64,000 nt of DNA from Akkermansiaceae bacterium (GCA_013041925.1 JABDRB010000006.1:1-64000), one strand, 5' to 3'; shown: positions 8,617 to 18,552, counted from the stretch's first letter. Made by a program: numbers and translations. The notes: generated from the letters alone by a model not told the origin.

Positions 8617-9627
8617 TTATTCATTCGCCTCATCCTCGGGTGCTCCTGGAGGCGGGACATCCCCATGATGGATGCCTCCTGGTTCGACGTTGAGGCGAAG
8701 AATGCCATCCTTACCGCCACGCATCAGGTCGAGCCTCCTCAGTCGATGACGAATATCATCCGGCACGGCAGCCTTGTCCTGATCGGTCTGATAAGGGCCT
8801 TCAAAGACGACTTCACCTTCTTTATCCTTCACGATGACCTCTTTGTGGCCATCGATGGTCTTCAGCGTGACAGAGCCATCTCCATCCCTCATGGTAACCG
8901 ACGCGGCGGAACCAAACTTGAACGCCATTCCTCCTTCTACGGCTTTATCATTTGGAGCACCATCCATTAGTTGTTGCAGATCAAGTCGCATCCCGCCGGC
9001 GTTACCCAACTGTTTTTGAAATTGCTGTCTCTGTTTTTGCATGAGGTTTTCGATACGTTCGCGCTCGGCTTTGGGAAAATGGCGAAGGGCTCCATCCATT
9101 TCATGCCGATGGCCTCTGGGGGCGCGCAGCACGCGTGGCTGATCGCTACGTGCACCGAGCACCACGTTCTTATTTTTCATTTCCCCTTTGTGAAAATATT
9201 TGACGGTGATTTGGTCGCCCGGTTTACAGGCGAGCACCGCATCACGCAGCTCTTGCTGGCTCCCAATTTTTTGTCCTTGGACTTCCGTGATGACATCGTG
9301 AGCTTCAATCTCGGCCTTCTCAGCGGCAGATCCAGGGACGACATGATAAATGGTAAGACCATGATCCAGCCCGAGGTGATGGGAGAGCGCTTCGGAAGCA
9401 GGGAAGCCACCGAGCCCGAGCAGGGCTCTTTTCTTTTCCGCTTTCTCCCCCCCGGCCGGATGATCATGAAGCCTTTCCTGCTCAGCGGCTTCTTTTTGAT
9501 TTCCGGCCTCCTTGGGAGCTCCCTCAACCCATGGATTTTCGATCGCTGAAACGGGAAAAACAAGTGCCAAGGACGCAAGGCTAATGACCCCCATAAGGCG
9601 GTTGTGTTGGTGGATACTGGCTTTCAT
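8617..9627 (-). CDS. Secreted PDZ-domain protein
   Basis: 336 residues with a signal peptide (hydrophobic core about 14-28, cleavage near VSAIE). A PDZ domain spans about 70-160 with GLGGF, the carboxylate-binding loop, VVPGSAAEKAEIEAHDVI and the closing strand DQITVKYFHKG, as in HtrA-type PDZ domains, but there is no protease domain. The C-terminal part is polar, with a Q/K/R-rich helix (about 190-215) and a beta segment VTMRDGDGSVTLKTIDG. Downstream of an anti-sigma-like gene and an ECF sigma factor, it is probably part of their envelope-stress regulon, possibly binding exposed C-termini. Confidence 0.8.
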   Translation of the reverse strand: MKASIHQHNRLMGVISLASLALVFPVSAIENPWVEGAPKEAGNQKEAAEQERLHDHPAGGEKAEKKRALLGLGGFPASEALSHHLGLDHGLTIYHVVPGSAAEKAEIEAHDVITEVQGQKIGSQQELRDAVLACKPGDQITVKYFHKGEMKNKNVVLGARSDQPRVLRAPRGHRHEMDGALRHFPKAERERIENLMQKQRQQFQKQLGNAGGMRLDLQQLMDGAPNDKAVEGGMAFKFGSAASVTMRDGDGSVTLKTIDGHKEVIVKDKEGEVVFEGPYQTDQDKAAVPDDIRHRLRRLDLMRGGKDGILRLNVEPGGIHHGDVPPPGAPEDEANE

Positions 9628-9775
9628 AGCTGTCGGTATTTGAATCTCTCGGGGTGTTAAAAATATGAAAAATGATACGGGGAGTCGTTGAACGTGAATC
9701 GATTAAGCTATCTCATCTCGTCCTAAAAACCTTCACCCATGCAGCGGACTGCGCAACATTTTTTGTCTGAAAAAA

Positions 9776-10471
9776 TTAATATGTTTCCACGGGAAGCAAC
9801 ATGATATCGACACTGGGACGTATGATTTCAATCTCTCGGCCCTGCTCGTCCTGAACGACCATACGATCGACGTAATCAACACGGATACAGCGGTGGGGAG
9901 TATTATCGTGAGTCATGACGACACCACGGTCGGTCGTATTAACCACTTTGTGACTCAGGGAGTCAGGAAGTAACCAGGCATCACGTGGCTCCACCACGCT
10001 GGTGATCGAAAAATCGGGAGTCATGGCAGGGGCGTCGTTGAGCACCACACCTTCAGCATGCGCTGGGTTCACGAAGCGGGGCAACACCAGAGCGGATACC
10101 GCCCCAAGCATCGCCACTGCGGCAGCAGCAGCCAACAGGCTTCTATCCCATTTCCTCCGAACCGGAGTTGATTTCTCAACGCCAAAGGAGACGACCTTTT
10201 CCTCCACTGGCACATGCTCGTGCCACCGATCCATGGCTCGGGTCATGCGACCAACCATATCCATCGGCATACTTGAAGGAGCCAATTGCCCAAGATGCTC
10301 CTCGAGCGCATCGAGGTCACTTTCAGGAGGCATCGATTGCGGGTCATGGTTTACTGGTTGGCCGATACGGGCAAACAGGTCATCAGGCACGGCGTTGGGC
10401 ACGAGGTTGGCAAGCTGATTTTCGAGCTCTTGCAGCTCTGCGCTTAGATCCGATTCGGTTGTAAATGACAT
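9776..10471 (-). CDS. Anti-sigma-factor-like membrane protein
   Basis: 231 residues with one transmembrane segment (about 111-131) between a cytoplasmic N-terminal part and a periplasmic C-terminal part. The N-terminal part holds two copies of a helical motif with the pattern LxxLExxLxxLxPxxxPxD, at 13-36 and 53-76. The arrangement, small cytosolic helical region, one membrane helix and extracytoplasmic tail, directly after an ECF sigma gene (47-nt gap), fits an anti-sigma factor. No ZAS zinc motif (HxxxCxxC) is present, so the identification rests on topology and position. Confidence 0.65.
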   Translation of the reverse strand: MSFTTESDLSAELQELENQLANLVPNAVPDDLFARIGQPVNHDPQSMPPESDLDALEEHLGQLAPSSMPMDMVGRMTRAMDRWHEHVPVEEKVVSFGVEKSTPVRRKWDRSLLAAAAAVAMLGAVSALVLPRFVNPAHAEGVVLNDAPAMTPDFSITSVVEPRDAWLLPDSLSHKVVNTTDRGVVMTHDNTPHRCIRVDYVDRMVVQDEQGREIEIIRPSVDIMLLPVETY

Positions 10472-10518
10472 GGATGGGATGGTGGTTGGAAATGGGGAAA
10501 GAGTTGATCGTGTTGATT

Positions 10519-11208
10519 CTATATATCATCGTGGCGACGGGAGACTTCAAGCGCTTTACGCAGGCGCTCAAGGCCGTAGCGATAACGGGAGGCGACGGTG
10601 TTCAGAGAAACACCGAGATGCTCCCCGATTTCGGCAAAAGTGCGCTCGCCCCATATTTTCATGACAATGACTTCGGCAAATTTTGACGGCAGTTTTTTGA
10701 GGCTATTTTCGAGCAGCACACGGGTTTCATCGTTTGATGAGCCGCTTTCAAACCAAGGGTCAGACATGCCACCGTTTTCCCCATGCCGATCTCCTTCTGA
10801 TTTAACTTCACGCTTGGATCGCCGGTCATTTTTTCGACCAAGATCAATAGCAAGTCGGCGGATGGCGGTGTAGAGATATGGCTTCCAAGATTCTTGACCA
10901 CCATCGAAGCTCCCCTCATCGACTTTTCGAGCAAGCTTAACGAGGGCGTCTTGAAAAACATCCTCAGCATCTTCCGCCGTGCGTGTCTGCTGACGGGCGA
11001 AAAGTAACATCCGAGAACCATTCTCCGCCAGCCAATCATGCCACGCGTGACGAGAAAGGACGGTCGAGTGACCCGTGCTACCATGAACACGGCCAGCCTG
11101 CATACTGATGGTATTCGCCATGTCACTGGCTTCCTGGCTATGGGATCTGTTATGAGATCTGATACTGGGTTGTGCGCTATTCACAGAGTCTTTGTTATTA
11201 TCTTTCAT
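10519..11208 (-). CDS. ECF-type RNA polymerase sigma factor
   Basis: 229-residue sigma-70 family protein. Region 2 contains ARQQTRTAEDAEDVFQDALVKLA and the following KPYLYTAIRRLAIDLGRKNDRR; region 4 contains LPSKFAEVIVMKIWGERTF and the helix-turn-helix EIGEHLGVSLNTVASRYRYGLERLRKAL. There is no region 1.1 or 3, as expected of an ECF factor. A low-complexity N-terminal extension of about 40 residues precedes region 2. The acidic/Gly-rich linker between regions 2 and 4 (about 140-165) is longer than usual. It heads the probable operon sigma - anti-sigma-like - PDZ protein. Confidence 0.9.
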   Translation of the reverse strand: MKDNNKDSVNSAQPSIRSHNRSHSQEASDMANTISMQAGRVHGSTGHSTVLSRHAWHDWLAENGSRMLLFARQQTRTAEDAEDVFQDALVKLARKVDEGSFDGGQESWKPYLYTAIRRLAIDLGRKNDRRSKREVKSEGDRHGENGGMSDPWFESGSSNDETRVLLENSLKKLPSKFAEVIVMKIWGERTFAEIGEHLGVSLNTVASRYRYGLERLRKALEVSRRHDDI

Positions 11209-11419
11209 AGCGTCGCACCGATTTGTATTTGTTCAAGTAGATCGCTAAAAAAACTAGCATGGGCCACCACCGATGTAACGAGAATTCTGTCGGATGATTG
11301 GTTCACAGAGAGTCATCGTGACGGACGGCATCGTGGCCGACCAGACGTTGGGTCATCGTATGATGATCGCCGATGGTCCTAAGATTTCTTTGATGCCGAC
11401 CATCTGATTTCAGTCGGGT

Positions 11420-12886
11420 CTATTTCTTTTTCCTGTGCCTTTTCTTCTCTTTTTCGACCACGACAGGGACATCATTTTCTTGAGCCGCGCCAAGAGTGCT
11501 CCGGCCGTTTCTGATTTGAGTGTCGAGGAGGTTTCGCAAGCGCTGGGTAATTTCAGGCATGATGCTGGCGAGGTTGTTTTGTTCGGCGATGTCGGTTTCC
11601 ATGTTGTAGAGTTGAACCGGAGTGTGAGCCTCTCCCCGCTTTGCGGTATCAGAAGCACGCGATTTCGACCACCCACCAGAGCCAGCACAAGCGATCATCT
11701 TCCATTTCCCCTGACGGATGGCAAAGTTACCATGGATGGAATGGTGGATAACGTCGGTCCGTGGCTTCGGGTTTTCACCGAGCAGCGCAGGGAGGAAACT
11801 CAGGCTATCCACGGCATCGCTTTCACCCAGTTTGTATCCAGTGATGTCAGCAACGGTGGCCATCAAGTCGGTCAAGCAGACAAGGTCGTCACACGAGCTA
11901 TTCGGTTTGATATACCCTGGCCAGGAAACGAGGAAGGGCACACGGTGGCCACCGTCCCAGATATCGGATTTCATCCCGCGAAGTTTACCGCTCGAAAAGT
12001 GGCCGGCTTCCCTGAGCTGTTGCACACCTGAGGAATGGGGTGAGGTTCCGTTGTCTGAACTGCAAATGATGAGTGTGTTGTTAATCAACCCGTGATCCTT
12101 GAGTGCTTTCACGACCTGACCGTAGCTGTCATCGGTTTGCATCACAAAATCCGCGTGTCCGTTGATGCCGCTTTTCCCCTTCCAATCCTTGGAGGGAACC
12201 ACAGGACTGTGTGGTGCATTCCATGGGATATACAAGAAAAACGGTTGAGCCTCCCGCTTGCGGCCTGCGATATACTCAACCGCTTGAGCCGTGAGTGCGG
12301 GAAGCATCTCGACAGGCTCAATATTCCGAGTGACTCTGTCGTTATCAATCCATAAATCCATCTGGCGAGCGTAGTGGAAACCGTGAAAAACATCGAAGCC
12401 GCCAAAATCGATCGGACCGTGGGTAACCACAGCACCCGGTTTTACGGCACCTCTGTGATGGTTCTCAATGCCATCAAATTTCATCCCCAAGTGCCATTTA
12501 CCGATCATGGCGGTATGGTAGCCCTTGGATTTAAGCATTTCGGCGATGGTTCGTGTTTCCTGAGCGATCAATGATTCCCCTCCCCTCATTACGCCGCTCT
12601 GCAAGCGTGTGCGCCAAGCGTAGCGGCCTGTCATCAGGCCATAACGGGTCGGAGTGCACACAGAGGACCCGCTGTGGGCATCGGTAAAAATCATGCCTGA
12701 CTTTGCCATGCTATCGAGTTGAGGCGTAAGAATTTTCCCCTGATCCGAGTTCAGGCACTGTAGTTCGCCAAAGCCCATATCGTCGGCCAGCATCACCACA
12801 ATATTTGGCCGAGTTTCCTTGGCGCGAAGGCAGGGAGTCACTAGAGAGATGGAGCAGAGGATCAGAAGAGGTATTGATTGTTTCAT
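11420..12886 (-). CDS. Secreted arylsulfatase (S1 family, CTPTR)
   Basis: 488-residue sulfatase with a signal peptide (1-22). It hydrolyses sulfate esters, presumably on polysaccharide. Metal-binding ADDMGFGE (34-41) and the formylglycine motif C77-T-P-T-R81 followed by GLMTGRY are intact, as is GKWHLG, which supplies active-site Lys and His, and SSDNGT near 278. The C-terminal end is a Lys/Arg-rich tail. The motif starts with Cys, so it needs conversion to formylglycine by a maturase not found in this window. First in order of a run of sulfatases on the minus strand; glycan substrate unknown. Confidence 0.93.
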   Translation of the reverse strand: MKQSIPLLILCSISLVTPCLRAKETRPNIVVMLADDMGFGELQCLNSDQGKILTPQLDSMAKSGMIFTDAHSGSSVCTPTRYGLMTGRYAWRTRLQSGVMRGGESLIAQETRTIAEMLKSKGYHTAMIGKWHLGMKFDGIENHHRGAVKPGAVVTHGPIDFGGFDVFHGFHYARQMDLWIDNDRVTRNIEPVEMLPALTAQAVEYIAGRKREAQPFFLYIPWNAPHSPVVPSKDWKGKSGINGHADFVMQTDDSYGQVVKALKDHGLINNTLIICSSDNGTSPHSSGVQQLREAGHFSSGKLRGMKSDIWDGGHRVPFLVSWPGYIKPNSSCDDLVCLTDLMATVADITGYKLGESDAVDSLSFLPALLGENPKPRTDVIHHSIHGNFAIRQGKWKMIACAGSGGWSKSRASDTAKRGEAHTPVQLYNMETDIAEQNNLASIMPEITQRLRNLLDTQIRNGRSTLGAAQENDVPVVVEKEKKRHRKKK

Positions 12887-12925
12887 TGGGAAATCTGGGT
12901 TGCGGACGGGTGGAATGCATCAGTG

Positions 12926-14443
12926 TTATTTCTTTCGGGTTTGCTTGGGTGCATCTAGCATTCGCTCCTTTTCCGACCAAGGCGTGTTGCGATCAAAGAG
13001 TGTGCCGTAGCGTTGATAATCGTTATAGGTAACCGCTTGTTTTTTCCATTCCTCCAGCTCGGCATCGTAGTTCTGGCGCATGCGTTTCAGCATGGTGTTG
13101 TATTCCGGATCTTTGACTCGGTTTTTTAGTTCCAGAGGATCATTCAACGTATCAAAAAGCTCCTCAACGGGCGTCATCCCGTCGCCACCATACCACCAAT
13201 AGGTGTATTTTAATCTTTGGGTGAGTGTCGTTAAGCAATGAGTTGCCTTCTCACCCCAGACGTTGATCAAAACCATCCGCTCGCGGACGTTTGCTGCTGG
13301 GTTTGAGAGAATCGGCAACAGGCTTTTGCCATCCATGTTTTCCGGCACCGCTAGACCTGCCAGCTCGAGTAGGGTCGGCGCAAAATCGATGTTCCCAGTC
13401 AGCGCCTGACTGCGCAGCCTCTTTCCGGATGTCTTGCTGCGCGGGTCAAAAATCATCAACGGAACACGCGAGGATTCTTCCAGTGGGAGGACCTTAGAAC
13501 CGTAGCCATGGGAGCCGCACAAAAAACCATTGTCGCTGCTATAAATGATGACGGTGTTACCAGCGAGCCCCTGCCTGTCAAGTTCATCACGGATCATACC
13601 GACCGAGACATCAATGGCAAAAATCTGCTGATGATACTTGGCCATTACGCCACCGTAGTCCGTGTCGTATTGCCACTCATTGAAGCGCTTGTACTGTCGG
13701 CCCTGCTTACTCTGTGCGGTAAGGTGACCAGCAAATTTTCTGCCGTAGTTGGCGGGCTTGGCAAATGTTCGCCCCATGTAAACGTGATCAAATTGAGGGT
13801 CGGGCGTAACTGGGCGGTGCGGTGCTTTAAAGCTAATCGACAGGCAGAAGGGTCTCCCGTCTTTTGCTGCTCGTTTGATCACGTCTTGGCCAAAGGCACC
13901 GTAGGCGCGGGTCGAGTGCGGGTAAGCTTCGGCGTAACGGACCATCGATTTATTTTTGATGGTCTGGTAATGCGTCTGGCCCGGTCCTCCACCCCACGCA
14001 TCAAAATCCTTTTCGCAAAGACCATGGCCCTCGACGACAAACCCAAACTTACCAGCAAAGGCGGTGAGATATCCGCTTTCGCGCAAGAGAACGGGGTAAG
14101 CCTTTTTCCAAATTCCGGCTTTCATATTGCCGTGGCTGAAATTAGTGCCTGTTTTATATTCATACATCCCAGTCATGATGCTGGCTCGACTGGCCATACA
14201 GATGGCAGTCGTGTTGTAGTGTTTATCGAAAATAATCCCGTCGCGCCCGAGGCGATCCATCTGTGGTGTCTTGACATCCTTATTGCCGTAACACCCCAAC
14301 GAATAGGTGCATTGGTCATCGGCGAGTAGAAATACAATATTTGGCCGCGTATCCGTATTAGGCCGCGTATCCGCCGGCAATGAGGCCGCAGTAATCCACA
14401 AAAATAAAAACCATATTAAGAGGTGCTCAGGCAGAACATTCAT
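12926..14443 (-). CDS. Secreted sulfatase (S1 family, CMASR)
   Basis: 505 residues from the ATG at 14443, which places a signal peptide at the N-terminus; an upstream TTG at 14464 is less likely. It has the metal site [14 protein letters not shown] and a formylglycine motif of the C-x-A-x-R type, C82-M-A-S-R, followed by [29 protein letters not shown] carries the second metal Asp-Asn pair. A 6-residue tandem duplication ([10 protein letters not shown]) follows the signal peptide and reflects an 18-bp repeat. The gap to the next sulfatase is 39 nt, so they may be cotranscribed. Confidence 0.92.
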   Translation of the reverse strand: MNVLPEHLLIWFLFLWITAASLPADTRPNTDTRPNIVFLLADDQCTYSLGCYGNKDVKTPQMDRLGRDGIIFDKHYNTTAICMASRASIMTGMYEYKTGTNFSHGNMKAGIWKKAYPVLLRESGYLTAFAGKFGFVVEGHGLCEKDFDAWGGGPGQTHYQTIKNKSMVRYAEAYPHSTRAYGAFGQDVIKRAAKDGRPFCLSISFKAPHRPVTPDPQFDHVYMGRTFAKPANYGRKFAGHLTAQSKQGRQYKRFNEWQYDTDYGGVMAKYHQQIFAIDVSVGMIRDELDRQGLAGNTVIIYSSDNGFLCGSHGYGSKVLPLEESSRVPLMIFDPRSKTSGKRLRSQALTGNIDFAPTLLELAGLAVPENMDGKSLLPILSNPAANVRERMVLINVWGEKATHCLTTLTQRLKYTYWWYGGDGMTPVEELFDTLNDPLELKNRVKDPEYNTMLKRMRQNYDAELEEWKKQAVTYNDYQRYGTLFDRNTPWSEKERMLDAPKQTRKK

Positions 14444-14574
14444 AGATTTAGGATCATATTTCAAAAGGCGAACGTGACGAGTTTGCGTGTATGATACTCA
14501 GCTTGGAATGGCGCGTATCAAGCCTGGATGGCTAGCATGGGTAATTTCAAGAAACGACTAAACCGTTAAAGGGG

Positions 14575-16074
14575 TCATGCATCGTCGGGAACTTGATAAT
14601 AGGTTCGCAGTCGCTGCATTTCTTTTTTAAGTCGCCTAATCTCTCCCTCATATTCAGGGTTGAGGTATTCGCTTTTCATCTCGGAAGGATCCTTCTGAAG
14701 ATCGTAGAACTCCCACTCCTCTCCATCAATGACGTCCTTTCCGTAAAAGCGGATGAGCTTAAATCGTTTTTCTGAAACACCTTCGTGGCGTTTAACGCTG
14801 TGCCAAAATCCAGGGTATGCATAGTAGTGGTAGTAGATGGATTTCCGCCAGTCGGCAGGTGTCTTCCCCTTCATCAGAGGGACGATACTCTCGCCCTGCA
14901 TGTCCTCAGGGGGATCGACACCCGCTAAATCGAGAAAGGTTTCTGCGAAGTCGATATTCTGGACCATGTCGGTGTTGACTGAGCCAGGTTTGATCTTGCC
15001 TGGCCAGCGGACTAGCAAAGGAGTGCGGAACGATTCCTCATACATGAAACGTTTATCGAACCACCCGTGTTCTCCCATGTAAAACCCTTGGTCTGAGCAA
15101 TACATAACAATCGTGTCTTCCTCGAGTCCCGATTCTTTGAGGTAATCGAGTATTCTTCCGACACCTTCATCGACCGCCCAGATACAGCGCAAGTAATCTT
15201 TCAGGTAGAGTTGATACTTCCATCTTACCAGGTCCTTGCCCGTGGGTTTATGTTTTTGGTAGTAGGCGTTGCGTTTAGCGTATTGCAGGTTTTTGCTCCC
15301 CTTTTTATTGACCTTGAGGTCGCCGAGCAGGTGCATGGATTTCTCAATACTCATGTCCTGAGTGCGGGCTGGACTTCCGCGACCTTGGTAGTCGTCAAAA
15401 AGGTTCGGTGGTTCTGGTATTGTGATATCTTCATACTTGTTCATGTGGCGCTTTGCGGGTGCCCAATGACGGTGTGGTGCCTTATGATGGATCATCAGCA
15501 TAAAGGGTTTATCCTTATTGTGCTGACTCTTGAGCCAGGTGAGGGATTTATCCGTGATCACGTCGGTCACGTATCCGGTGTGTGCCGTGGTCCCTTTTTC
15601 AGAAATGAAGTCCGGATTGTTATACTTACCTTGACCGGGTAACACATCCCAGTAATCAAACCCCTGCATCTTTCCCTTGAGGTGAATTTTACCAATCATC
15701 GCGGTTTCGTATCCCTTTGTTTGCAGGATCTTAGCAAAGTTCATCTGATCTTGATCAAAGGTGTCATGGTTGGTACGTTTTCCATTGAGGTGGCTGTGTT
15801 TACCCGTCAACAAGACCGCCCGACTCGGTGCGCAGATCGAGTTCGTCACGTAGCAGCGATCGAAGCGCATCCCCTCGTTGGCAATGCGATCGATATGGGG
15901 GGTGGGATTCAGTTTCTGATACCTACCACCGTAAGCACCGATGGTTTGAAACGAGTGATCGTCTGAAAAGATCCATATAATATTAGGCTTACTACTGGCG
16001 GCGCTGACAAGTTGGCAACAGACAACAAGGGCGAGTAAGCCACGGACAGCAGAGGATGGCCGATTAATTTTCAT
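14575..16074 (-). CDS. Secreted sulfatase (S1 family, CAPSR)
   Basis: 499 residues from the ATG at 16074; this start gives a clean signal peptide (to about residue 26), whereas the longer reading frame from 16113 does not. Metal site FSDDHSFQTIGAYGG, formylglycine motif C81-A-P-S-R85 with AVLLTGKHSHLNG, and MYCSDQGFYMGEHGWFDKR. The sequence style, including GKIHLKG and KAPHRHWAPA, recalls sulfatases acting on N-acetylglucosamine-6-sulfate and related exo-acting groups, but the exact substrate is not established. Belongs to the same minus-strand sulfatase run. Confidence 0.92.
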   Translation of the reverse strand: MKINRPSSAVRGLLALVVCCQLVSAASSKPNIIWIFSDDHSFQTIGAYGGRYQKLNPTPHIDRIANEGMRFDRCYVTNSICAPSRAVLLTGKHSHLNGKRTNHDTFDQDQMNFAKILQTKGYETAMIGKIHLKGKMQGFDYWDVLPGQGKYNNPDFISEKGTTAHTGYVTDVITDKSLTWLKSQHNKDKPFMLMIHHKAPHRHWAPAKRHMNKYEDITIPEPPNLFDDYQGRGSPARTQDMSIEKSMHLLGDLKVNKKGSKNLQYAKRNAYYQKHKPTGKDLVRWKYQLYLKDYLRCIWAVDEGVGRILDYLKESGLEEDTIVMYCSDQGFYMGEHGWFDKRFMYEESFRTPLLVRWPGKIKPGSVNTDMVQNIDFAETFLDLAGVDPPEDMQGESIVPLMKGKTPADWRKSIYYHYYAYPGFWHSVKRHEGVSEKRFKLIRFYGKDVIDGEEWEFYDLQKDPSEMKSEYLNPEYEGEIRRLKKEMQRLRTYYQVPDDA

Positions 16075-16302
16075 AGACGAATAATGGGTTTGGATGAATG
16101 GCATGTAGTGCATAGGACTTCGGATAATGGGATCTAACTCAGCTTACTTCCCGACAACCGAGCGCATTTCAAGATGAGTGACTCAATTTAGTCGTAAACG
16201 ATAGCGATCATACTGTATGCCACCAGCCAGTCCAGCCTGATAGTATCGACCCCATCAGGCCGAACAAACAGTTTATCGGTCGAGCCCCATCACGGTCATT
16301 TT

Positions 16303-17268
16303 CTAGAGTTCTGATTTGTTCCCCTTAGCTGATTCCTCACTCCATACGCGCCATTGTTTCTCGGCGAATCTAGCGTCAACAGCCGTTGGACAAACCACTA
16401 GCCGGTATTGCAGACTGAGTGACTTTCCGGCCTTGATGGTGTGGGGGGCATCGTGAATGACTGCAGGGCTGAAATAGGGCATATTCTCCGCCACGTACCA
16501 TTTTGCAGGGTAGCGGAGATTAGTCCGGTGGTCCATCAAAAGCAGGCTCCCCCCAGCGATACTGGAGTAGATCATCCAGCGGGCGGGTTGGCGGTGGGCG
16601 CTGTTACCAGTCAGCCCTTTGCTGGAGAGAAAGGTCCCGCCCCGCACGTCCTTGTTCATCCGCACGGAATAACCCGCATAGCCTCCGTAATCCTTCCCTT
16701 CCGACTGCTCAGGCAACGGGGTTCGGTCGAGCACAACATCTTTATCCAAGGCCCGAAATTCAGATAGCCAGTCGATCGTGTATGCCCCTTTTTTATCCGG
16801 TGGAGAGATAATGACCGTTCGATTTTCCTGCATGACGTGCTTGATTTCCATCACTGGAGCATAGGCCAAGGCCATCTGAATACTTACTTTTTTATCTTGG
16901 GATATGTTGCGTTCGACCGATAGCAGCAGCGTCTGGCCCCTTGATTTTCCGGTGGCCGGATTTTCCTCCCAGTAGTTGACACCATTGATGTATTTCCATG
17001 AAAACCAGAGAGCTCGGTGCCAAGGGTGGTCTTTAGGTCGGAGATCAGAAAACACCTGACCCGTCGTTGTTGCCAGCGGGTGAACATAGGGTTTCCCCTC
17101 CTCAGCACGATGATTGAACGTCCATAGCGGCTTGCCATTTAGCCGCATAGTTATGGTATCCTTTGACTCTTGGATTCCATCTTGATCTGCCGCCTGTATC
17201 AGCCCCATCATGGCAATGATGGCTAACGCCACCATGCTCGCCGTCATCTTCCCGCTTTCGATGTTCAT
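16303..17268 (-). CDS. PmoA-like protein (DUF6807)
   Basis: 321 residues from the ATG at 17268 with a signal peptide (hydrophobic about 9-26). Matches the DUF6807 'methane oxygenase PmoA' family: FNHRAEEGKPYVHPL, the diagnostic RPKDHPWHRALWFSWKYINGVNYWE, GGYAGYSVRMNKD, and the C-terminal SLQYRLVV. The family name is a misnomer; these are secreted proteins found in planctomycete and verrucomicrobial glycan loci, where the HPWHRALW segment is likely functional. It follows the sulfatase run on the same strand and may act on a released sugar. Function not demonstrated. Confidence 0.82.
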   Translation of the reverse strand: MNIESGKMTASMVALAIIAMMGLIQAADQDGIQESKDTITMRLNGKPLWTFNHRAEEGKPYVHPLATTTGQVFSDLRPKDHPWHRALWFSWKYINGVNYWEENPATGKSRGQTLLLSVERNISQDKKVSIQMALAYAPVMEIKHVMQENRTVIISPPDKKGAYTIDWLSEFRALDKDVVLDRTPLPEQSEGKDYGGYAGYSVRMNKDVRGGTFLSSKGLTGNSAHRQPARWMIYSSIAGGSLLLMDHRTNLRYPAKWYVAENMPYFSPAVIHDAPHTIKAGKSLSLQYRLVVCPTAVDARFAEKQWRVWSEESAKGNKSEL

Positions 17269-17472
17269 CGTTATCTTTCTTACGAAAAATAACGTGATTC
17301 TTTTCAAAATAAAACAAATAGAGTGCGCATCACTCACACAAAACTAACAGGAAAAACAATTAATCCTAAAGCTTTTTCCCTCCCCCCTTTGGTGAGTCAC
17401 CCGCTTCGCTGCTTCATAGGGAATGATTGCGCAGCAGATGGTCGGCACCCAGCCCGACCCGATATCAGCAAA

Positions 17473-18552
17473 CTACTTCTTCTTATCCTTTTTCTTTATC
17501 TGCTTATATTCTTCCTTTTCGCCATTCTCGTTGATCAACGAAAAGGCGCCCCCAGTGGGTTTTGCGAGACTCGCCATGTCCGTAGCGGCTTTGGGCTCCA
17601 TCAATGCAATGGTGTTGATCAATACTCCCTTTTCTTTAGCCAGCTTGGAATACTTCTCCGCTGTAGGTAGAGACTTCTTACCAGCGTGGCCGTCTGTCAT
17701 GAAAATAATCACCTGAGGCAGAGGGTCCATGGTAAAGGCCATCTCAAGCGGATTACTCCAATCCGTCCCCCACACCAACTTCTCCTCTTCAATGATTTTC
17801 AAACTTTTCTTGACCACAGAATCCGTTGCATCCAACCACTTCGGTTGTGGCAAATCGTCTTTGCATTTAAAATCCATAGCCCCTTTACCAGCCCATTGAA
17901 CTTTCTTGCCTCCTGCAGTTTTCACTTCGACATTTTCCCTTCCCTTACCCAACTCATCTCCAGCGACCCATGCAGGCCCAGCAAAAAAGATCAACTGAAA
18001 CTGCTTCCCGGCGGGAAGCTTCATCACTGAGTCAGCCAACTCAGCCCGCATCAACTCGTCTTTTTTGCCGGCCATCGACAGTGAATAGTCAATAATATAG
18101 AGAATCCTCTCACCAGCAACCGTCTGACCAAAAAAGGACGTACCACTGCCTGACCCCCAGTCCTCCTCTCCCCATCCGCTACCAAAATCACTCCCGCTTC
18201 CATAATCCACAGAATCAATCGACACCAAGTTATCTGGCACAGGAATGGCGATATTCGAGACCGAATTACTCGCAATCACCTTGGCCATTGAGGATGATGG
18301 TGAGGACGGCTTTTTCTCCACGGAGCGGTTGATCTTTCGCTTCTCCACTTTTTTATCCTCCTCCACACCCGATTGATAAGAGACAATCTCAGGCGTATAG
18401 TTGTCGGTCACAGGAAGCAGAATAAATAGCAGCACCAGTCCCACTAAGACGACTACGAGGAAGGAGATGACCAAACTCGTGATGGTCGAGTTTCTTTGCT
18501 GGGCGTGGAGGCGGGCCTTTGCTTCTGTCGATAATTGGGCGTGTAAGCTCAT
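17473..18552 (-). CDS. Membrane-anchored VWA-domain protein
   Basis: 359 residues. An N-terminal cytosolic stretch is followed by one transmembrane helix (about 25-47), then a Lys/Ser/Pro-rich spacer, a Gly/Ser/Asp/Trp-rich linker (about 116-138) and a von Willebrand A domain (about 148-335). The MIDAS motif is DYSLS (D155, S157, S159), with TDG near residue 288, so metal coordination is plausible. The protein ends in a lysine-rich tail (KKKDKKK). The N-terminal pattern MSLHAQLS...QQRNSTITS recurs in Verrucomicrobiota VWA proteins. Partner unknown; no ExbB/ExbD genes are adjacent. Confidence 0.82.
   Translation of the reverse strand: MSLHAQLSTEAKARLHAQQRNSTITSLVISFLVVVLVGLVLLFILLPVTDNYTPEIVSYQSGVEEDKKVEKRKINRSVEKKPSSPSSSMAKVIASNSVSNIAIPVPDNLVSIDSVDYGSGSDFGSGWGEEDWGSGSGTSFFGQTVAGERILYIIDYSLSMAGKKDELMRAELADSVMKLPAGKQFQLIFFAGPAWVAGDELGKGRENVEVKTAGGKKVQWAGKGAMDFKCKDDLPQPKWLDATDSVVKKSLKIIEEEKLVWGTDWSNPLEMAFTMDPLPQVIIFMTDGHAGKKSLPTAEKYSKLAKEKGVLINTIALMEPKAATDMASLAKPTGGAFSLINENGEKEEYKQIKKKDKKK

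Noticed and set aside
14341-14376. Short tandem duplication near the CMASR sulfatase start
   Set aside because: An 18-bp repeat coding [10 protein letters not shown] after the signal peptide; noted in the gene entry but unlikely to be a mobile or regulatory element.
16236-16261. GCCTGAT...ATCAGGC inverted repeat between sulfatase and PmoA-like gene
   Set aside because: Only 7 bp of stem, 12-nt loop and no T-run; could be chance.
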